A model generated the notes under the pieces. The model was not told the origin of the DNA. It made no database searches and saw only the letters and a list, made by a program, of their open reading frames with translations. A stretch of 64,000 nucleotides of DNA from the NCBI GenBank assembly GCA_965116685.1, contig OZ220707.1, positions 1,302,001 through 1,366,000 of the forward strand. The letters are read 5' to 3'. Positions 1-11,016 of this stretch are shown piece by piece. The stretch comes from Bin80 sp965116685. GTDB taxonomy: Bacteria; Bacteroidota; Rhodothermia; Rhodothermales; Bin80. Positions within the stretch are counted from its first letter, which is position 1, and the number at the start of each line of letters is the position of its first letter. Position numbers and translations under genes: made by a program.

Positions 1-153
1 CTGATTTTGGGGTTTGCCGTGTTGATCCAGTGCTCAGAGGAACGCTTCCGAATCTGAATCTTGCGGGATGGGGGGATCTTGGATTTGATTTCCTGAACCA
101 CTCCTCCTATCTCCATCTATGGATTGCAGTGGTTGTTCACCACAGATCCCCCA

Positions 154-193
154 AACCAAAAGCGCCCCGATACCGAAAGGTACCGGGGCGCTT
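154..193 (-). terminator. Rho-independent terminator of the T9SS cargo gene
   Basis: Read on the minus strand, a GC-rich hairpin (arms of about 15 nt, with one wobble or mismatch, around a TTTC loop) is followed by TTTTGGTTT. It lies about 40 bp beyond the stop of the large minus-strand gene, which is the expected place for its terminator. Confidence 0.8.
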
Positions 194-230
194 CGTTTGA
201 AGCTTGAGTAGCTTGGCTACTCGGTGTGCT

Positions 231-3200
231 CTACTTCACCAGTGTCATGCGACCTGTCTTCACATACCTGCTCTCTGCTCCGGTCGCAATCATCCGATAC
301 AGATAGGTCCCTGATGCAAGATTAATCGCATTGAGCTCGATGCTCCGATTTGCTCCTGCCTCAAATTCCTTCTCTGGTAACGTCATCACTTCGCGACCCA
401 GCATGTCTACAATCTGCAGACTTACCTGTGCCGTCTCGGGAAGGTCAAACTGGATCCGTGTTGACGGATTGAACGGGTTCGGATAGTTCCCATGCAGCGT
501 GAACTCCGTCGGAAGCTCTACCCTTTCGTCCTCTACGTCTGTAGCCGTCACGGCCTGTACTTCGTCACCCCGGATGTCGACTCCGAATATCTCGAAGTCA
601 GCGCCTGGCACGACCTTACTACCCGACAGGTTCAGCACTACCGTCTCGCCCTGATATCCATCCAGCGAGACCAAGGATACATATGATTCCTTTGAATCGT
701 CCACTTCGATGTTATGGAAGCCAGGCTCAAATGAGATATAGTTCGTGCTTTCTCCAAACTTGATGTCGTTCGCCAACAATGCCGTTGCCGAATGATCAGA
801 AGTCATATCAAGCAAACGCACATCCACCGTTCCCAGATCAGCAGACCCATGCACCAATATCGCATCCACCATATTATCCGCCAGGGATGCCATTCTGGTT
901 TCAAAGATACCTACCCCGATATTCGTCGGCAAACCATGGGCAACGACGGCATAGCTGGCATCCGGTGCAAGCGATAGCGGGATGTTGACGGCTTGCGGTG
1001 CACCAACGGGCAAAATCGACGCTTCGTGCGACCCGGAGGCAACGACCGCATAGCCAGTTGCGCTACGGAACTGCATGTTATTCTGCAGTGGGACACCATC
1101 CAGTGACAGATTCACCGGAGCCGGAAGAGGAACATTGTGAATGAACTGGACCCGAGACAGCCCACCTGTAATTGGATCCAGGTGAATCGGATTCTCAATC
1201 CCATTCGCTGCAACCCCGAGGATTGCACACATTCCAACATCAACACTCTCATTCGTCAGATTCGGAACCCCATTCACATAGCCATTTGCCGCAAATGATG
1301 CTTCGTCCGACCCTCCGATGATTCGGGTTCCAGCCAAACGCGGATTACTCCAGTCGCAATCCCATTGCACCATGCGCAGCCCATCCACATCAAATACGTT
1401 CGCAAGCCCACCTGCAGCAATACGAATATGGGGATGCTGCTCAACTCCCTGTGCGAATTCCACCTTCCAGAATATGTCCGAGTGTGCATCAAGAGTCAGT
1501 GAACCACCCATTGCGGGAACCAGAATATTATCTGAGGGCCACTGTGGCATTGCATCTTCTGACGCCATCATTGAAGATACCGTGACCGTGTCTGTAGATG
1601 CTAGATCGTCCTCGAATTGCAGGATCAGCGGGCGATAATGAGACATATCCCCACTCATGCCTCCAACGGGGAACAGATATCCACCACTCATTTCACCGGC
1701 ACCAGAATTCCCCTGCTGTACATAACGAGAAACTCCAGCCGATACATGTGCACGGCGAGAGCCCCCCTGAATGACATGGCCGCAAGCCTCATCATCACCT
1801 GCACCACAGGTCAGTGTCGTCAGAGCATTATTGCGTCCCCGGACATCCTCTTCAATGTTCATGTTCTTCACGGTCCATGTATCGCCATCCGCACCGCTGA
1901 TGATTCCACGCGTCAGTGTCAGCGTACTCGCGGTACCTTGCATCACATCGCCGCTAAGCACGATTCCCTTCGCATTGTTCACCTCTACGCTGCCTAGATC
2001 AACTGCGGAGCCAACCGACTGGGATTCTTTTCCTGAGAATTCAAGACCTGCATTGAGCATCTTATCAGAGCCCATCTTGACCTTCGCGAAGCTGAAGTCT
2101 TTCTTCAGGACGATCTTCGTGTTGCTGTCAGACTCGTACCGGTGCGCACCATCTGCCACCGTGAAGTCACCCATAACGGTTTTTACCGTTCCACCAGATA
2201 AACCAACGCCGTCCTGATTTCCGTCGTGTTTCGATCCCGCATTCTGCACGAAGTCGCCAGCGACCGTCACTTTTGCGTTATCCCAGGAGCGAATTCCTCC
2301 GGTCCCGCCGATAATGAAATCGCCACCAAATTTGAGCTCATTCTTCTGGTTCACATAGACCCTCGCAGAATTGAACTCGACATCCTTGTTGATCTCAATG
2401 ACAAACGAGTCATCATCATTACCGATTTGGTCATAAAATTCAACCGCTGCGTCATTCATCGCTGCCAGGCTGTCAATCACGAGGGTATCAATCAACGCTA
2501 TATTATGGAAGTTTAGTCCTCCACCCCAGTTGCCATTACCCTTCGTATCCTTCAGAGGATTTCCGGTCCCATCCATCACAATCACGTCAAATGCCTCTCC
2601 GGTAATCCAGGTTTCTTTACTTCCTTCCGGTACGTGAATCATGCCCGTCACCGTCCCCGCAGCACCGTCAGCTGTCTTCTCAACCGTCAAGCGCACGTCG
2701 GGTCGTTCACCCGCTGCCAAACCATTCTGGGGTTCCGTGTAAGCTGGACCCAACTGAAATGTGCCTGTCCCCACATCAATTATCCCTTTTGCACCTACAG
2801 TAACGTTTGCAGTGCCATCGTTATAGTCACCACCTTTGTTGTTGTTACCCAACGCGTGCAGGTTTCCATTCCCAGTCATCAGCTTGGCCACTTCCATGGC
2901 GGTGGCTCCAACGGTCACATCAGCATGCGCAACCACATTGTTGCCATTTGAATTCAGTGTACCGTCGTGAATCCTGAGAAATCGATCAGTCGCCACACTT
3001 GAAGCACCGACCGTCAGATCACCCATCGTGCTCAATGTCCCTTTCAGGATGTGAAGCTTACCCCGAAGTGATGTTGCCTCATTCAGAGTGATCACCGCAT
3101 CCTTGTGATTCACCGCAAGATCCCGGGCACCCGACAATTCAGGACCCGCCTCGCGCGCACCCTCGGTTGCATACATCAAAAGGTAACCATCGTTGGCATG

Positions 3201-5525
3201 TGCCTCCTTGGCTGCATCTCCTACGATATCTCCAGGTGCATTTGAATCCAACACAATTTTACCGTCTTTTACGGTGAGTTTTCCTGTGACAGTCAGAGTG
3301 TTCGTTTTATCATCTCCCGTATCAATGAGAACTAATTCTCCACTGCAAAGCCCCATCGTTTCGATCGTCGACGCATCCTCAATTCGTAGATGACCGGTTC
3401 CTAGATCAATGGATACGGTGTCGATACCGGACAAAGGAAGTTCATCACCAGTACTGGCATAGGTAAGTTTCTCTAGTTTAGAACTCGAGTGCAACTCACC
3501 ATCTAAGCCGCTACCCTCAAGAATGAGTGAACCTCCGCTACCCTCAGACCCAATCTGGATATTCCCCTCGGAGACGAGCTCGTCAGTAACGTGGACGACC
3601 GTGGACTGCAAATTTCCTCCCTGAACTTCCAGCTCACCTGCGACGACCAATGTTTCGATCTCCAGACCCATGGCCCCGGTAGCGACCACATGATCATCGC
3701 CAGCTAACGTTACGCGGTTGCCCTTGCCTAACGAGGCATCCGTGGTACATTCACCCTTAATGTTTGAGTCTGCCGCCATTCCCATCGTAATGAATCCTCC
3801 ATTCGCTCCATCCACATACACGTCACTCTCCAAATTCAGATTGTGCGCCACCACCTTGTCGCCCACCTCAGCACCATCCAAATGCACCGTTCCACCATCT
3901 TCGATATACAGATCCCCGGATACCGTCGTCGTGTAACTCACATCTTTGGTACCTCCTGTAGGTGCCCAAAAAACGACTTGGGTCTTGCAGATCGCCGACG
4001 TCCCTCCGTTTTCAGATTGCGCGTCTACTGCATCTCTCGTCGTGGTCGCATCGAATCGAAGCGATAGATCATTTTCAATGCTATTACCGCCCGCCTCAAA
4101 CTGGACACCCGAATACGCAGCTCCGCGCTTGGCCGTTGTCCGGTCACCCGACTCGTCACATGAGAAATACGCATCGTCCACCGCATCCACTCCTGGCGTA
4201 ATCACAAAATCCGTCTCCACCTCGGGTGTATCTGTATTGTCGCCCACTACTGGAGGCACTGCCGCTTTATACTCCGTCTCACGCATGGTCGTCCGAACAT
4301 AACCATTCGTAGCATCAACCTCACCGGTTCTCACCGTCCCCAAACCACTGGGAACGCCAGTGAAATCCGCCGTCACCGCTCCATTATCCAGAATCACGCT
4401 TCCGTCAATAGTAGCTGCTTTTTCGAAAACAACCCGGGCATCACCCCACTGGTGAACGGAGCCATCAATCATGACTTCGCTTCGGAAAATGATGTCCGTA
4501 GTGGCCGCACCACCCGTAATACTCCCCGCGGCAACAACGTCAGCGGTTTCACTTAGACTGACGCAGACATTGCCCGCCGCAACCGCGGTAATCTTAACAG
4601 CGATCTGGCCGCCACCCGAAATCATCACACAGTCCAAGTGATCCACTTTGCCATCCTTATCAGGCTCATAGTCGCCCGGTGCATGGAAATTGTTGAGCTC
4701 AGGGGTAGTACCGCCGTCACCATCATGATCTACCGTCCGACTCTCGCCAGAACCATGCGCGAGCCAAATCTCCCCGGTGCCATCAATGGTGCCAGCGATC
4801 ACCATGGCGTCCTTGGCGTTCTTGCTGTCTGCTGGAAAAGCCTTCGCAAGACGGACACGCAGATCAATCCGGTCCTCATCCTTCTCCTTGCCGCCCAAAG
4901 TCAGGGTCGCCCCGCTTTTGACTTCCAGCGTATCCACCACAAAAATTGTGACCGCATCGACGGTAGCGGCGGTAGCTGACTTGAGTGTCAAATCGCTTGC
5001 CACAACGAGCTTACCGTAATTTCCGGCTGCCGCTGTCCAACTACCGGTAATCGAATACGACCCTTGGTCTGCAGTATTTACACCAAAAGGATCAACAGTA
5101 CCAGTGCCCGTCGTTATAACATCCTTGAATTGGACGGTGACATCCTTGTGACGCAGAAATTGAGCAGTCCCACTTATCGTAACCGTGCCTGTAAAATTCA
5201 GCGTGCCTTTGACCAAAGCACCGCTACCCCTTAGGTAGGCAGCAACGGTAATCGGGTTGGCTACAGTAAACGCCTCGTCATCAATGGTGACAGCACCACC
5301 CTCTCTACGAACCCGAACGGCGACCGTATCTTGAGCGCTAGCGGATTGCAAAGCCTGCGCCAAAGTACACGGAGTGGTTATGTCTAGACAGGTTCCAGCC
5401 GCTGCACCATTGACCGTGTCCACATAACGTATGGTGGTGTTTTGTGCAAACGCACCATGGGCTACGAACAGCATGGCGAGCAGTGCCACACAGCCAACCC
5501 CGAAAAAATTAGTAATGTATTTCAT
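231..5525 (-). CDS. Very large secreted protein with type IX secretion sorting domain
   Basis: This 1764-residue protein starts with a classical signal peptide (hydrophobic core about residues 8-25, Ala-rich cleavage region ending AFAQ), so it enters the periplasm through Sec. The last 90 or so residues form a Por/type A T9SS C-terminal sorting domain with the motif NYPNPFNPSTRIQF, which directs export through the type IX system and surface attachment. The long middle is low-complexity, rich in G, T, D and V, and looks like a repetitive beta-solenoid with many GxLxV-type strands, as in adhesins. Residues of roughly 1490-1640 resemble a DUF4397 domain (VQFIHN...VNLSLDGV). A terminator follows the stop. 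The protein is probably a surface or adhesin-like structure; the substrate is unknown. All the many small ORFs on the other strand in this span are shadows. Confidence 0.9.
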   Translation of the reverse strand: MKYITNFFGVGCVALLAMLFVAHGAFAQNTTIRYVDTVNGAAAGTCLDITTPCTLAQALQSASAQDTVAVRVRREGGAVTIDDEAFTVANPITVAAYLRGSGALVKGTLNFTGTVTISGTAQFLRHKDVTVQFKDVITTGTGTVDPFGVNTADQGSYSITGSWTAAAGNYGKLVVASDLTLKSATAATVDAVTIFVVDTLEVKSGATLTLGGKEKDEDRIDLRVRLAKAFPADSKNAKDAMVIAGTIDGTGEIWLAHGSGESRTVDHDGDGGTTPELNNFHAPGDYEPDKDGKVDHLDCVMISGGGQIAVKITAVAAGNVCVSLSETADVVAAGSITGGAATTDIIFRSEVMIDGSVHQWGDARVVFEKAATIDGSVILDNGAVTADFTGVPSGLGTVRTGEVDATNGYVRTTMRETEYKAAVPPVVGDNTDTPEVETDFVITPGVDAVDDAYFSCDESGDRTTAKRGAAYSGVQFEAGGNSIENDLSLRFDATTTRDAVDAQSENGGTSAICKTQVVFWAPTGGTKDVSYTTTVSGDLYIEDGGTVHLDGAEVGDKVVAHNLNLESDVYVDGANGGFITMGMAADSNIKGECTTDASLGKGNRVTLAGDDHVVATGAMGLEIETLVVAGELEVQGGNLQSTVVHVTDELVSEGNIQIGSEGSGGSLILEGSGLDGELHSSSKLEKLTYASTGDELPLSGIDTVSIDLGTGHLRIEDASTIETMGLCSGELVLIDTGDDKTNTLTVTGKLTVKDGKIVLDSNAPGDIVGDAAKEAHANDGYLLMYATEGAREAGPELSGARDLAVNHKDAVITLNEATSLRGKLHILKGTLSTMGDLTVGASSVATDRFLRIHDGTLNSNGNNVVAHADVTVGATAMEVAKLMTGNGNLHALGNNNKGGDYNDGTANVTVGAKGIIDVGTGTFQLGPAYTEPQNGLAAGERPDVRLTVEKTADGAAGTVTGMIHVPEGSKETWITGEAFDVIVMDGTGNPLKDTKGNGNWGGGLNFHNIALIDTLVIDSLAAMNDAAVEFYDQIGNDDDSFVIEINKDVEFNSARVYVNQKNELKFGGDFIIGGTGGIRSWDNAKVTVAGDFVQNAGSKHDGNQDGVGLSGGTVKTVMGDFTVADGAHRYESDSNTKIVLKKDFSFAKVKMGSDKMLNAGLEFSGKESQSVGSAVDLGSVEVNNAKGIVLSGDVMQGTASTLTLTRGIISGADGDTWTVKNMNIEEDVRGRNNALTTLTCGAGDDEACGHVIQGGSRRAHVSAGVSRYVQQGNSGAGEMSGGYLFPVGGMSGDMSHYRPLILQFEDDLASTDTVTVSSMMASEDAMPQWPSDNILVPAMGGSLTLDAHSDIFWKVEFAQGVEQHPHIRIAAGGLANVFDVDGLRMVQWDCDWSNPRLAGTRIIGGSDEASFAANGYVNGVPNLTNESVDVGMCAILGVAANGIENPIHLDPITGGLSRVQFIHNVPLPAPVNLSLDGVPLQNNMQFRSATGYAVVASGSHEASILPVGAPQAVNIPLSLAPDASYAVVAHGLPTNIGVGIFETRMASLADNMVDAILVHGSADLGTVDVRLLDMTSDHSATALLANDIKFGESTNYISFEPGFHNIEVDDSKESYVSLVSLDGYQGETVVLNLSGSKVVPGADFEIFGVDIRGDEVQAVTATDVEDERVELPTEFTLHGNYPNPFNPSTRIQFDLPETAQVSLQIVDMLGREVMTLPEKEFEAGANRSIELNAINLASGTYLYRMIATGAESRYVKTGRMTLVK

Positions 5526-7756
5526 GTGTTTGGAGCCTCACTCCATTTGTTAATAGATATTCAATGCAGGTCACCCTGCAACCAAAACTGACCGCAGGTG
5601 TCCACGAAAGTACACGCGAAACATGAAGTACACGTAACGCCTCGCGGTAATTTTCACAACATTCATCAAAAAAGACAACGACCGCCGCAACCATCCAGAT
5701 CACAGCAAAAATATTCAACATGCACCGGCACGCAAAGATGCACCGCCCGGTCCATGACTCATGGCGGGCCCATGCGCACCGGCCCCCTCCAACAACCATT
5801 GAATCCGTTTGATCCAAATGTATTAAATTCGTCGTAATATAATATGGCGCTTGATTCGCCTGCAGTTGGGATGCGCGTCCAATCCAATCACCCTCGCGAG
5901 TCTCGTCCCTGCCCGAAAAAAAAATAATTCAATCAAAAAAATCCCCTCAAACCAGTCAACGCTTCAAAAAGCCAGACTCCATCCTGCAAACAGGTAGCAT
6001 TGCAGGTGCGGTCAATCACAGCCCTGCATGACCACATTCGCCTGAGGCCTGGCCTATCATGTGCGCCATCAAAAGCACATTATACTATATACATATAGCG
6101 CCAAGGGGCGGCGCGGTGGTTCAAGGGGCTGGGTGGCTTGTCCGGCATTTCCGCTCCGGGGGTATCAATCAAGGCGGAGAGGGACCTCATGGCCCCTCCC
6201 TCGCCATGCTGCCGCGCGTACGGATCTGTACATCGTTCAATATTGATGTTTCTGGCATCAGGCCGCGATGAACATTCAAAAGCACGGAGCAGCGCACGGG
6301 CGCTGTCTGATTCGTGATGCACCCGGCCACTGCCTGCCAGTGACTACCCGTTCATGGCGTACATCAATTTTCTTGGTGCACAACATCAACAACATTTCTA
6401 CTGATGACATCCATAAGCTCCAAGACGGTCGGTAGCGAACCCATCCATGCGGGAAAGCTCCGAGGGACATGCAATACCATAATAGCCAGGCAATTCCCGA
6501 AGGTGGCAAGGCACCCTACGATTAATGGTTGGAACCGAATGCCATGAATGGCGCCGCATAAGCTCCCGGACCTGCATCCATAAACGCGCCAGAGACGGTG
6601 GCGGGGTGCGCCCCGTGCCACCCAGCGCAAAACGAACCCCACAAATACCTCCACACCGCCGACTACACTCTTGGACAGATTGACCTTCAACCGTAGCAGA
6701 TCAAAAATCGGGTCACGCCTGCTGTTACACGCTCACCTGCGCCATGGGAGCACACGCAGATGTTCATATCGCCCATGCAACGAACAAGACAATAGTCCCC
6801 TCCCTTGTCCAGAACATCCAACTTCAACCACAGCAGTAGCAGAAACCCACCTTGCCACGCAGCCTGCAACCGCCGGACAGCCCATCCCAGCCCATCAGGA
6901 ATCTGTGGATCGAGCGAAACATTCGCCTGCCGATTCCCTGATTTGCCACCAAACCCATCCGCACATCATAGTTTATCCGATCAAAAAAACCTCTATCCCA
7001 AGGACTACACTATGGCTCTGTCCAACGTACTGCTGTACATGGGCAATCACCTGGTGGACCGGCCGTAGTAAACCCCATAGCAAATCCCCGCAAACACCAG
7101 ATCCTGCTACTTGCAGCGGCGTTTGCTGGATGCAGCAGCCTGGAACCGTAGGCTCCCCCGCCATGCCGCCCTACCCGATGCTTTCGGGATTTCCATCCTG
7201 CCTGCGGTATAGTATATAGCTACTCTCCATCCTGCGGCGCCGTAAACGGCCCCGTGGCTCTTTGACCCTCCTATCATCCACCCCCAGGTCCTCCCCTGCT
7301 CCGCTGCACTCATTACAGTCCCCCTATTGTGGGAATCTACAACCGACCTTATGGAAGACCCGCGCGGTTGGACCGGATGTTCATCGCCCTTCTGCGCCAT
7401 ATGAATTACAATCCCTTGGGATTCCCTGGATTCACCAGGGTCGTCCTACGTAAGGCCAGTTCCAAGTGGGATCCTAACACTGGGTTCGCATGAGCGCTCA
7501 CACTTACGATCCCGGAGCGAGTACTTTATCACAGGACTGCTAAGTCTTTGTTGGAAATTGCAACTAAGGGGGGCTTGTTCGTAGTATAATCGTGCGCGCC
7601 GCGCTACATTGGCCGGCTAATGTAGCGCCGTACGCGTGCTGAACGAAACAGCGGCCGGAAATGTTGCATTTCGGGAAACCCCTCCAGGAACTTCGACTGC
7701 GATCCAGCACCAAGCGATGAAAAAACGGTTCGCATACCGAGAATTCGACTAAGCTG
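5526..7756. other. Gene-poor 2.2-kb stretch between T9SS gene and conjugation block
   Basis: I find no ORF here with convincing coding character or recognisable motifs in any frame. An AT-rich patch around 5815-5850 could hold the minus-strand promoter of the T9SS gene. A lipobox-like peptide (LAAAFAGCSSLEP) is encoded near 7100-7151 but lacks a usable start codon. The stretch probably contains eroded genes at the left boundary of the mobile island. Confidence 0.5.
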
Positions 7757-7826
7757 CGTACTCCAATCGAACTAGGCCACTGATTCCGATTGAGATGGGC
7801 CACCATTCCGAGCGAAGTGGGCCACA
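7757..7826 (+). mobile_element. Solo IS21-family terminal repeat remnant
   Basis: The segment holds the repeated unit GGCCACTGATTCCGA...GGCCACCATTCCGAG...GTGGGCCAC, the tandem terminal repeats found at IS21-family ends. No istA or istB coding sequence follows. Related ends occur at about 22220, 40719 and 46653 in this window. Confidence 0.6.
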
Positions 7827-7996
7827 CGGTCGAAATATGCACTCCACCGCACTGGTGAGTCGAATTTCCAAAGAACAAATCAAACCAGTCCGAAAATTCT
7901 AACCCCGCCCTGCATTTTGCTTAAACTGTAACAGAGAGTGCAATTCCAAATGCCGCCGTCGCGTGTACCACAGGGAAACCATCCATCTACACGCGA

Positions 7997-8320
7997 ATGC
8001 TACTTCATCGAATACAACTCTTGTCTTCTGCGGCCGTGATCGGATCTGTCATGGTTCTGCTCCCCGTCCTTGCCGATGCCAGCGGCGTCGGAGGGGTCAG
8101 GGTCGCAACCTCCACGGTATCCAAGATCGTTGGGCTGCTCACCGGTGATCTGGCCACGGCTGCGTTCCTCTTGATCATTGTTCTGGGCGGTCTCGCCTGG
8201 TGGGTGACCCGCTCCAGCCGTGCCGGCGAAATCCTCGGCCGAACCGTGATGGGGGCCGTAATCATCTTTGGAGCCGTCCAGATCAGTGAGTTCTTTTCCT
8301 TCCAGGGCGCCGTCATCTGA
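7997..8320 (+). CDS. trbC: Conjugal transfer pilin, TrbC/VirB2 family
   Basis: This 107-residue protein has a signal-like N-terminus (residues 5-28, ending near VLADAS) and two hydrophobic helices (about 50-66 and 82-100) separated by a short basic loop (TRSSRAGE). That is the VirB2/TrbC pilin topology: the processed peptide sits in the inner membrane before assembly into the conjugative pilus. Length matches the family (about 100-120 residues). It is the first gene of a tight operon trbC-D-E-J-L-F, and its stop overlaps the next start as TGATG, suggesting translational coupling. The order trbC-D-E-J-L-F is the standard one for Trb systems, which supports this call although pilin sequences are weakly conserved. 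Confidence 0.85.
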   Translation: MLLHRIQLLSSAAVIGSVMVLLPVLADASGVGGVRVATSTVSKIVGLLTGDLATAAFLLIIVLGGLAWWVTRSSRAGEILGRTVMGAVIIFGAVQISEFFSFQGAVI

Positions 8321-8649
8321 TGGAAAGCGCCCGTGAAGCATTGGAGACAGCTCCCGTGCATACATCCCTGCAACGTCGCCCCACCATGGGTGGCCTGCCA
8401 CAGGATGCATTCCTATTATTGGCGCTGATCATGATCACGATGGGGATTACTTCACGCCTGGACCCGAAAGTCCTGGCAGGATGTGGGTTGGCATATTTAG
8501 TCCTATTGCCGCTGCTTCGAAGGGTATTCGAAAAAGATCCATTCTTCATGGTGGTGGTACCGCGAGCTTTGAGGTATACCCCACGCTATCTGAGACAGGA
8601 AAAAGAGGTCACGCGTCACTGGCGTGATCGTTCAACAAAAACGTGCTGA
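8320..8649 (+). CDS. trbD: Conjugal transfer inner-membrane protein, TrbD/VirB3 family
   Basis: This 109-residue protein has a hydrophobic hairpin at about residues 29-65 (FLLLALIMITMGI and CGLAYLVLLPLL) followed by a charged C-terminus containing FEKDPFFMVVVPRALRYTPRYL. VirB3/TrbD proteins show this topology, and in family members a similar 'DP...' stretch follows the second helix. They anchor the VirB4 ATPase at the inner membrane. It overlaps trbC by one base and the next gene by TGATG. The very short length and position between pilin and VirB4 ATPase make the call firm despite low sequence conservation. Confidence 0.85.
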   Translation: MESAREALETAPVHTSLQRRPTMGGLPQDAFLLLALIMITMGITSRLDPKVLAGCGLAYLVLLPLLRRVFEKDPFFMVVVPRALRYTPRYLRQEKEVTRHWRDRSTKTC

Positions 8650-11016
8650 TGGACCCATTGATATTTGGAATCGGCACAGCTACCGGTGCCGGGACAGTTT
8701 GGGCAATCAATCAATTACAGCACCTAAAAAAGCCGACCGAAGGACTTGGAGACCTTCTGGGCTGGGCATTCCTGATTGACGAAGGGGTCATCCTCATGAA
8801 AGACGGATCGTTTGTGAGCGGATTTGAACTTGATCCTCCCGATCTGGAAACGACCAGCGCAGCAGAAGCAAACAGCACAACCGATACCGTTCACGATATG
8901 CTGATGCTCCTGGGGGAAGGGTATGGGATTGAAGTGAATGTGCATCGAAGGCACAGCACCGAGTACCCGATCCACGAGAATCATCACTTCCCAACCGCCT
9001 CCCTGCAAACCATGGAGCATGAGCGGCAAAGGCAATACCAGAAGATCGGAAGCCATGCGCACCGAAGTTCCCATGGTTCAAGGGGCTCAAAAAGGATTTG
9101 ATTATGCACAGACCCTGTCTGGCTTCAACCGCACCTTAAGTGAAGTTCGCGCACTGCTGACCGGACGGTTTCAGGTGACGCCACTAAGCAGCAGTGGACT
9201 TTTAACCGAGTGTCATTGTGCACTCACCGGCCAGAATGAGCAAGTGGTGTCTCTTCCGAGCAGTTATCTGAGTCACACACTTGCCTCCGACGATTTTCAG
9301 ACAGGATTTTACCCGGTGATCGGAGGGCAGCATCTCTTTGTGATCACGATTGCTTCACTCGGAATGCAGACACAGGTGGGAGACGGCGCATTCTTTCATC
9401 GTATTGAGGGCGAGGGTCGCTGGCATATGCGATTCATCGGCATGGATCGGCATACAGCCGGGCGTCGCATCAAGCGACTGCAAACCAGCTGGTTCCATCA
9501 ACGACGCGGACTGCGAAAACTGATCGCGCCCGAGGAGGATGGGTTTGAAGATCAGGATGCCGTGGCCATGCAACACGAAACTGCCTCCGCACATGCGGAA
9601 TCTGCCAGCGGCCGCGTCCGATTTGGATACTTCACCAATACCTTCATCCTGCGTGACCGGCAGATGCAACATGGCCTGGCACGCAGCCAGACGCTTTTAC
9701 AGGCTTTACGGGACCAGGGGTATACCTGCGCTTTGGAAACGATTAATGCGACCGATGCCTTCATCGGGACGCTTCCTGGCCATGGCTATGCCAATCTTCG
9801 TCGCCCCCTTTTGTCCAGTCGCAATATTGCACATTTATTTCCGGTTTCCGCGCCATGGAAAGGAAATTCAACCTGCCCCAACCCCATGTTCCCGGATGGT
9901 AGCCCTGCACTGGCCTGCGCACGAACGCCGGGTGGCGCACCCTTCATGGTGAACCTGTATCAAGAAGATGTGGGACACACGCTCGTGATCGGAGCGACCG
10001 GTGCAGGTAAGAGTGTCCTCGTTGGATGGCTGGCGCTTAATTTTTTGCGTTATCCAAAGAGCCGCGTCTATGTCTTTGATATCGGACGATCTCATCAGAT
10101 CCCCTGCATGGCTGCAGATGGGATTCACTTTTCATTTGGAGATGCAAATCCGCTGCAGCCCCTTCGCCATATTCACGAGGAAACCGAGAGGTTGTGGGCA
10201 TTAACCTGGCTAGAGACGATCTATGACCTTTCAGGCGAGTTGCCGGATGCAGATGGGCGCCTGGCACTTGCAGATACACTCGATCTGCTTTGTCAATCAT
10301 CACCAGAACATCGAACCCTGTCCGCACTTCATCTCCTGTTGCCACAGACTCTGCAGAGCACGGTAGTGCGGTATACGGCAGACGGACCCTATGGCCGACT
10401 CTTTGACGGGGATCAAGGGGCGGAAGCATCAACACGTATGCATGTTTATGAATTAGGGCAAATACTCGACCAGGGAGATGCGGTTGTAGTTCCCTTACTT
10501 CTGGCATTGTTTCGATCCGTCGAACGCACACTGGACGGATCCCCGACGCTGATTGTGATTGAGGAGGCCTGGGCCGCTCTTCTGCGGTCCCGTTTTGCGG
10601 AGCGGATCAAAGCCTGGCTTCTGACACTCAGAAAACATAACGCATCCGTCCTTCTGGTCGCTCATTCACCGTCCCAGATTGCCGCCCTCCCCAATGCAGC
10701 TCTGATTACGGAGTCATGCCCAACGAAAATTATCCTCCCGAACCCGGAGGCGCGGACAGAGGAGGGTGCAGCGATGTACCGGGCGCTGGATTTGAGCCCA
10801 CGCGCAATCCATGTGGTTGCCTCCGCAAAACCCAAGCGAGAGTATTTCTATAAGAGCCCGGCGGGAAGCCGGCTCTTCGAACTGAATCTCGGGCCGATTG
10901 CACGCACATTGCTCATGCCGCTACCCGGCATGAGCGGGGAAGCCTCCCGCAGTCGCATTCAAGAAGCCTTTCGTCATCACGGACACGATTTCCTTCACCA
11001 TATCACGTACCCATGA
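8649..11016 (+). pseudogene. trbE: Conjugal transfer ATPase TrbE/VirB4, frameshifted
   Basis: Two overlapping reading frames together make a VirB4/TrbE ATPase. The N-terminal part (to about 9101) has the membrane-proximal region and the ERQRQYQ stretch. The remainder (frame open from before 8938 to 11016) has the CagE/TrbE domain, Walker A GATGAGKS at 9990-10013 and Walker B LIVIEEAW at 10549-10572. The frame changes by +1 between about 9040 and 9110. Compared with the family, some residues between the ERxxxY helix and FDYAQTLSGF appear missing, so a small deletion with the frameshift is likely. TrbE powers substrate transfer and pilus biogenesis, so the break should disable conjugation unless it is a sequencing error. 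The C-terminal stop overlaps the trbJ start (ATGA). The upstream start is taken as ATG 8649 in a TGATG overlap; GTG 8643 is the alternative. Confidence 0.85.

Noticed and set aside
492..5019. Many plus-strand ORFs of 60-148 codons opposite the T9SS gene
   Set aside because: They are antisense to a well-supported gene with signal peptide and sorting domain, and show no motifs; they arise from low stop-codon frequency in the repetitive sequence.
6276..6690. Minus-strand ORF with a vague reverse-transcriptase-like phrase (FVGFVLRWVAR)
   Set aside because: No catalytic YxDD or other RT motif, and composition is not protein-like.
7090..7151. Lipobox-like peptide (LAAAFAGCSSLEP), reminiscent of a VirB7 lipoprotein
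   Set aside because: No ATG, GTG or TTG start in frame at a sensible distance and a stop immediately follows; probably chance or a relic.
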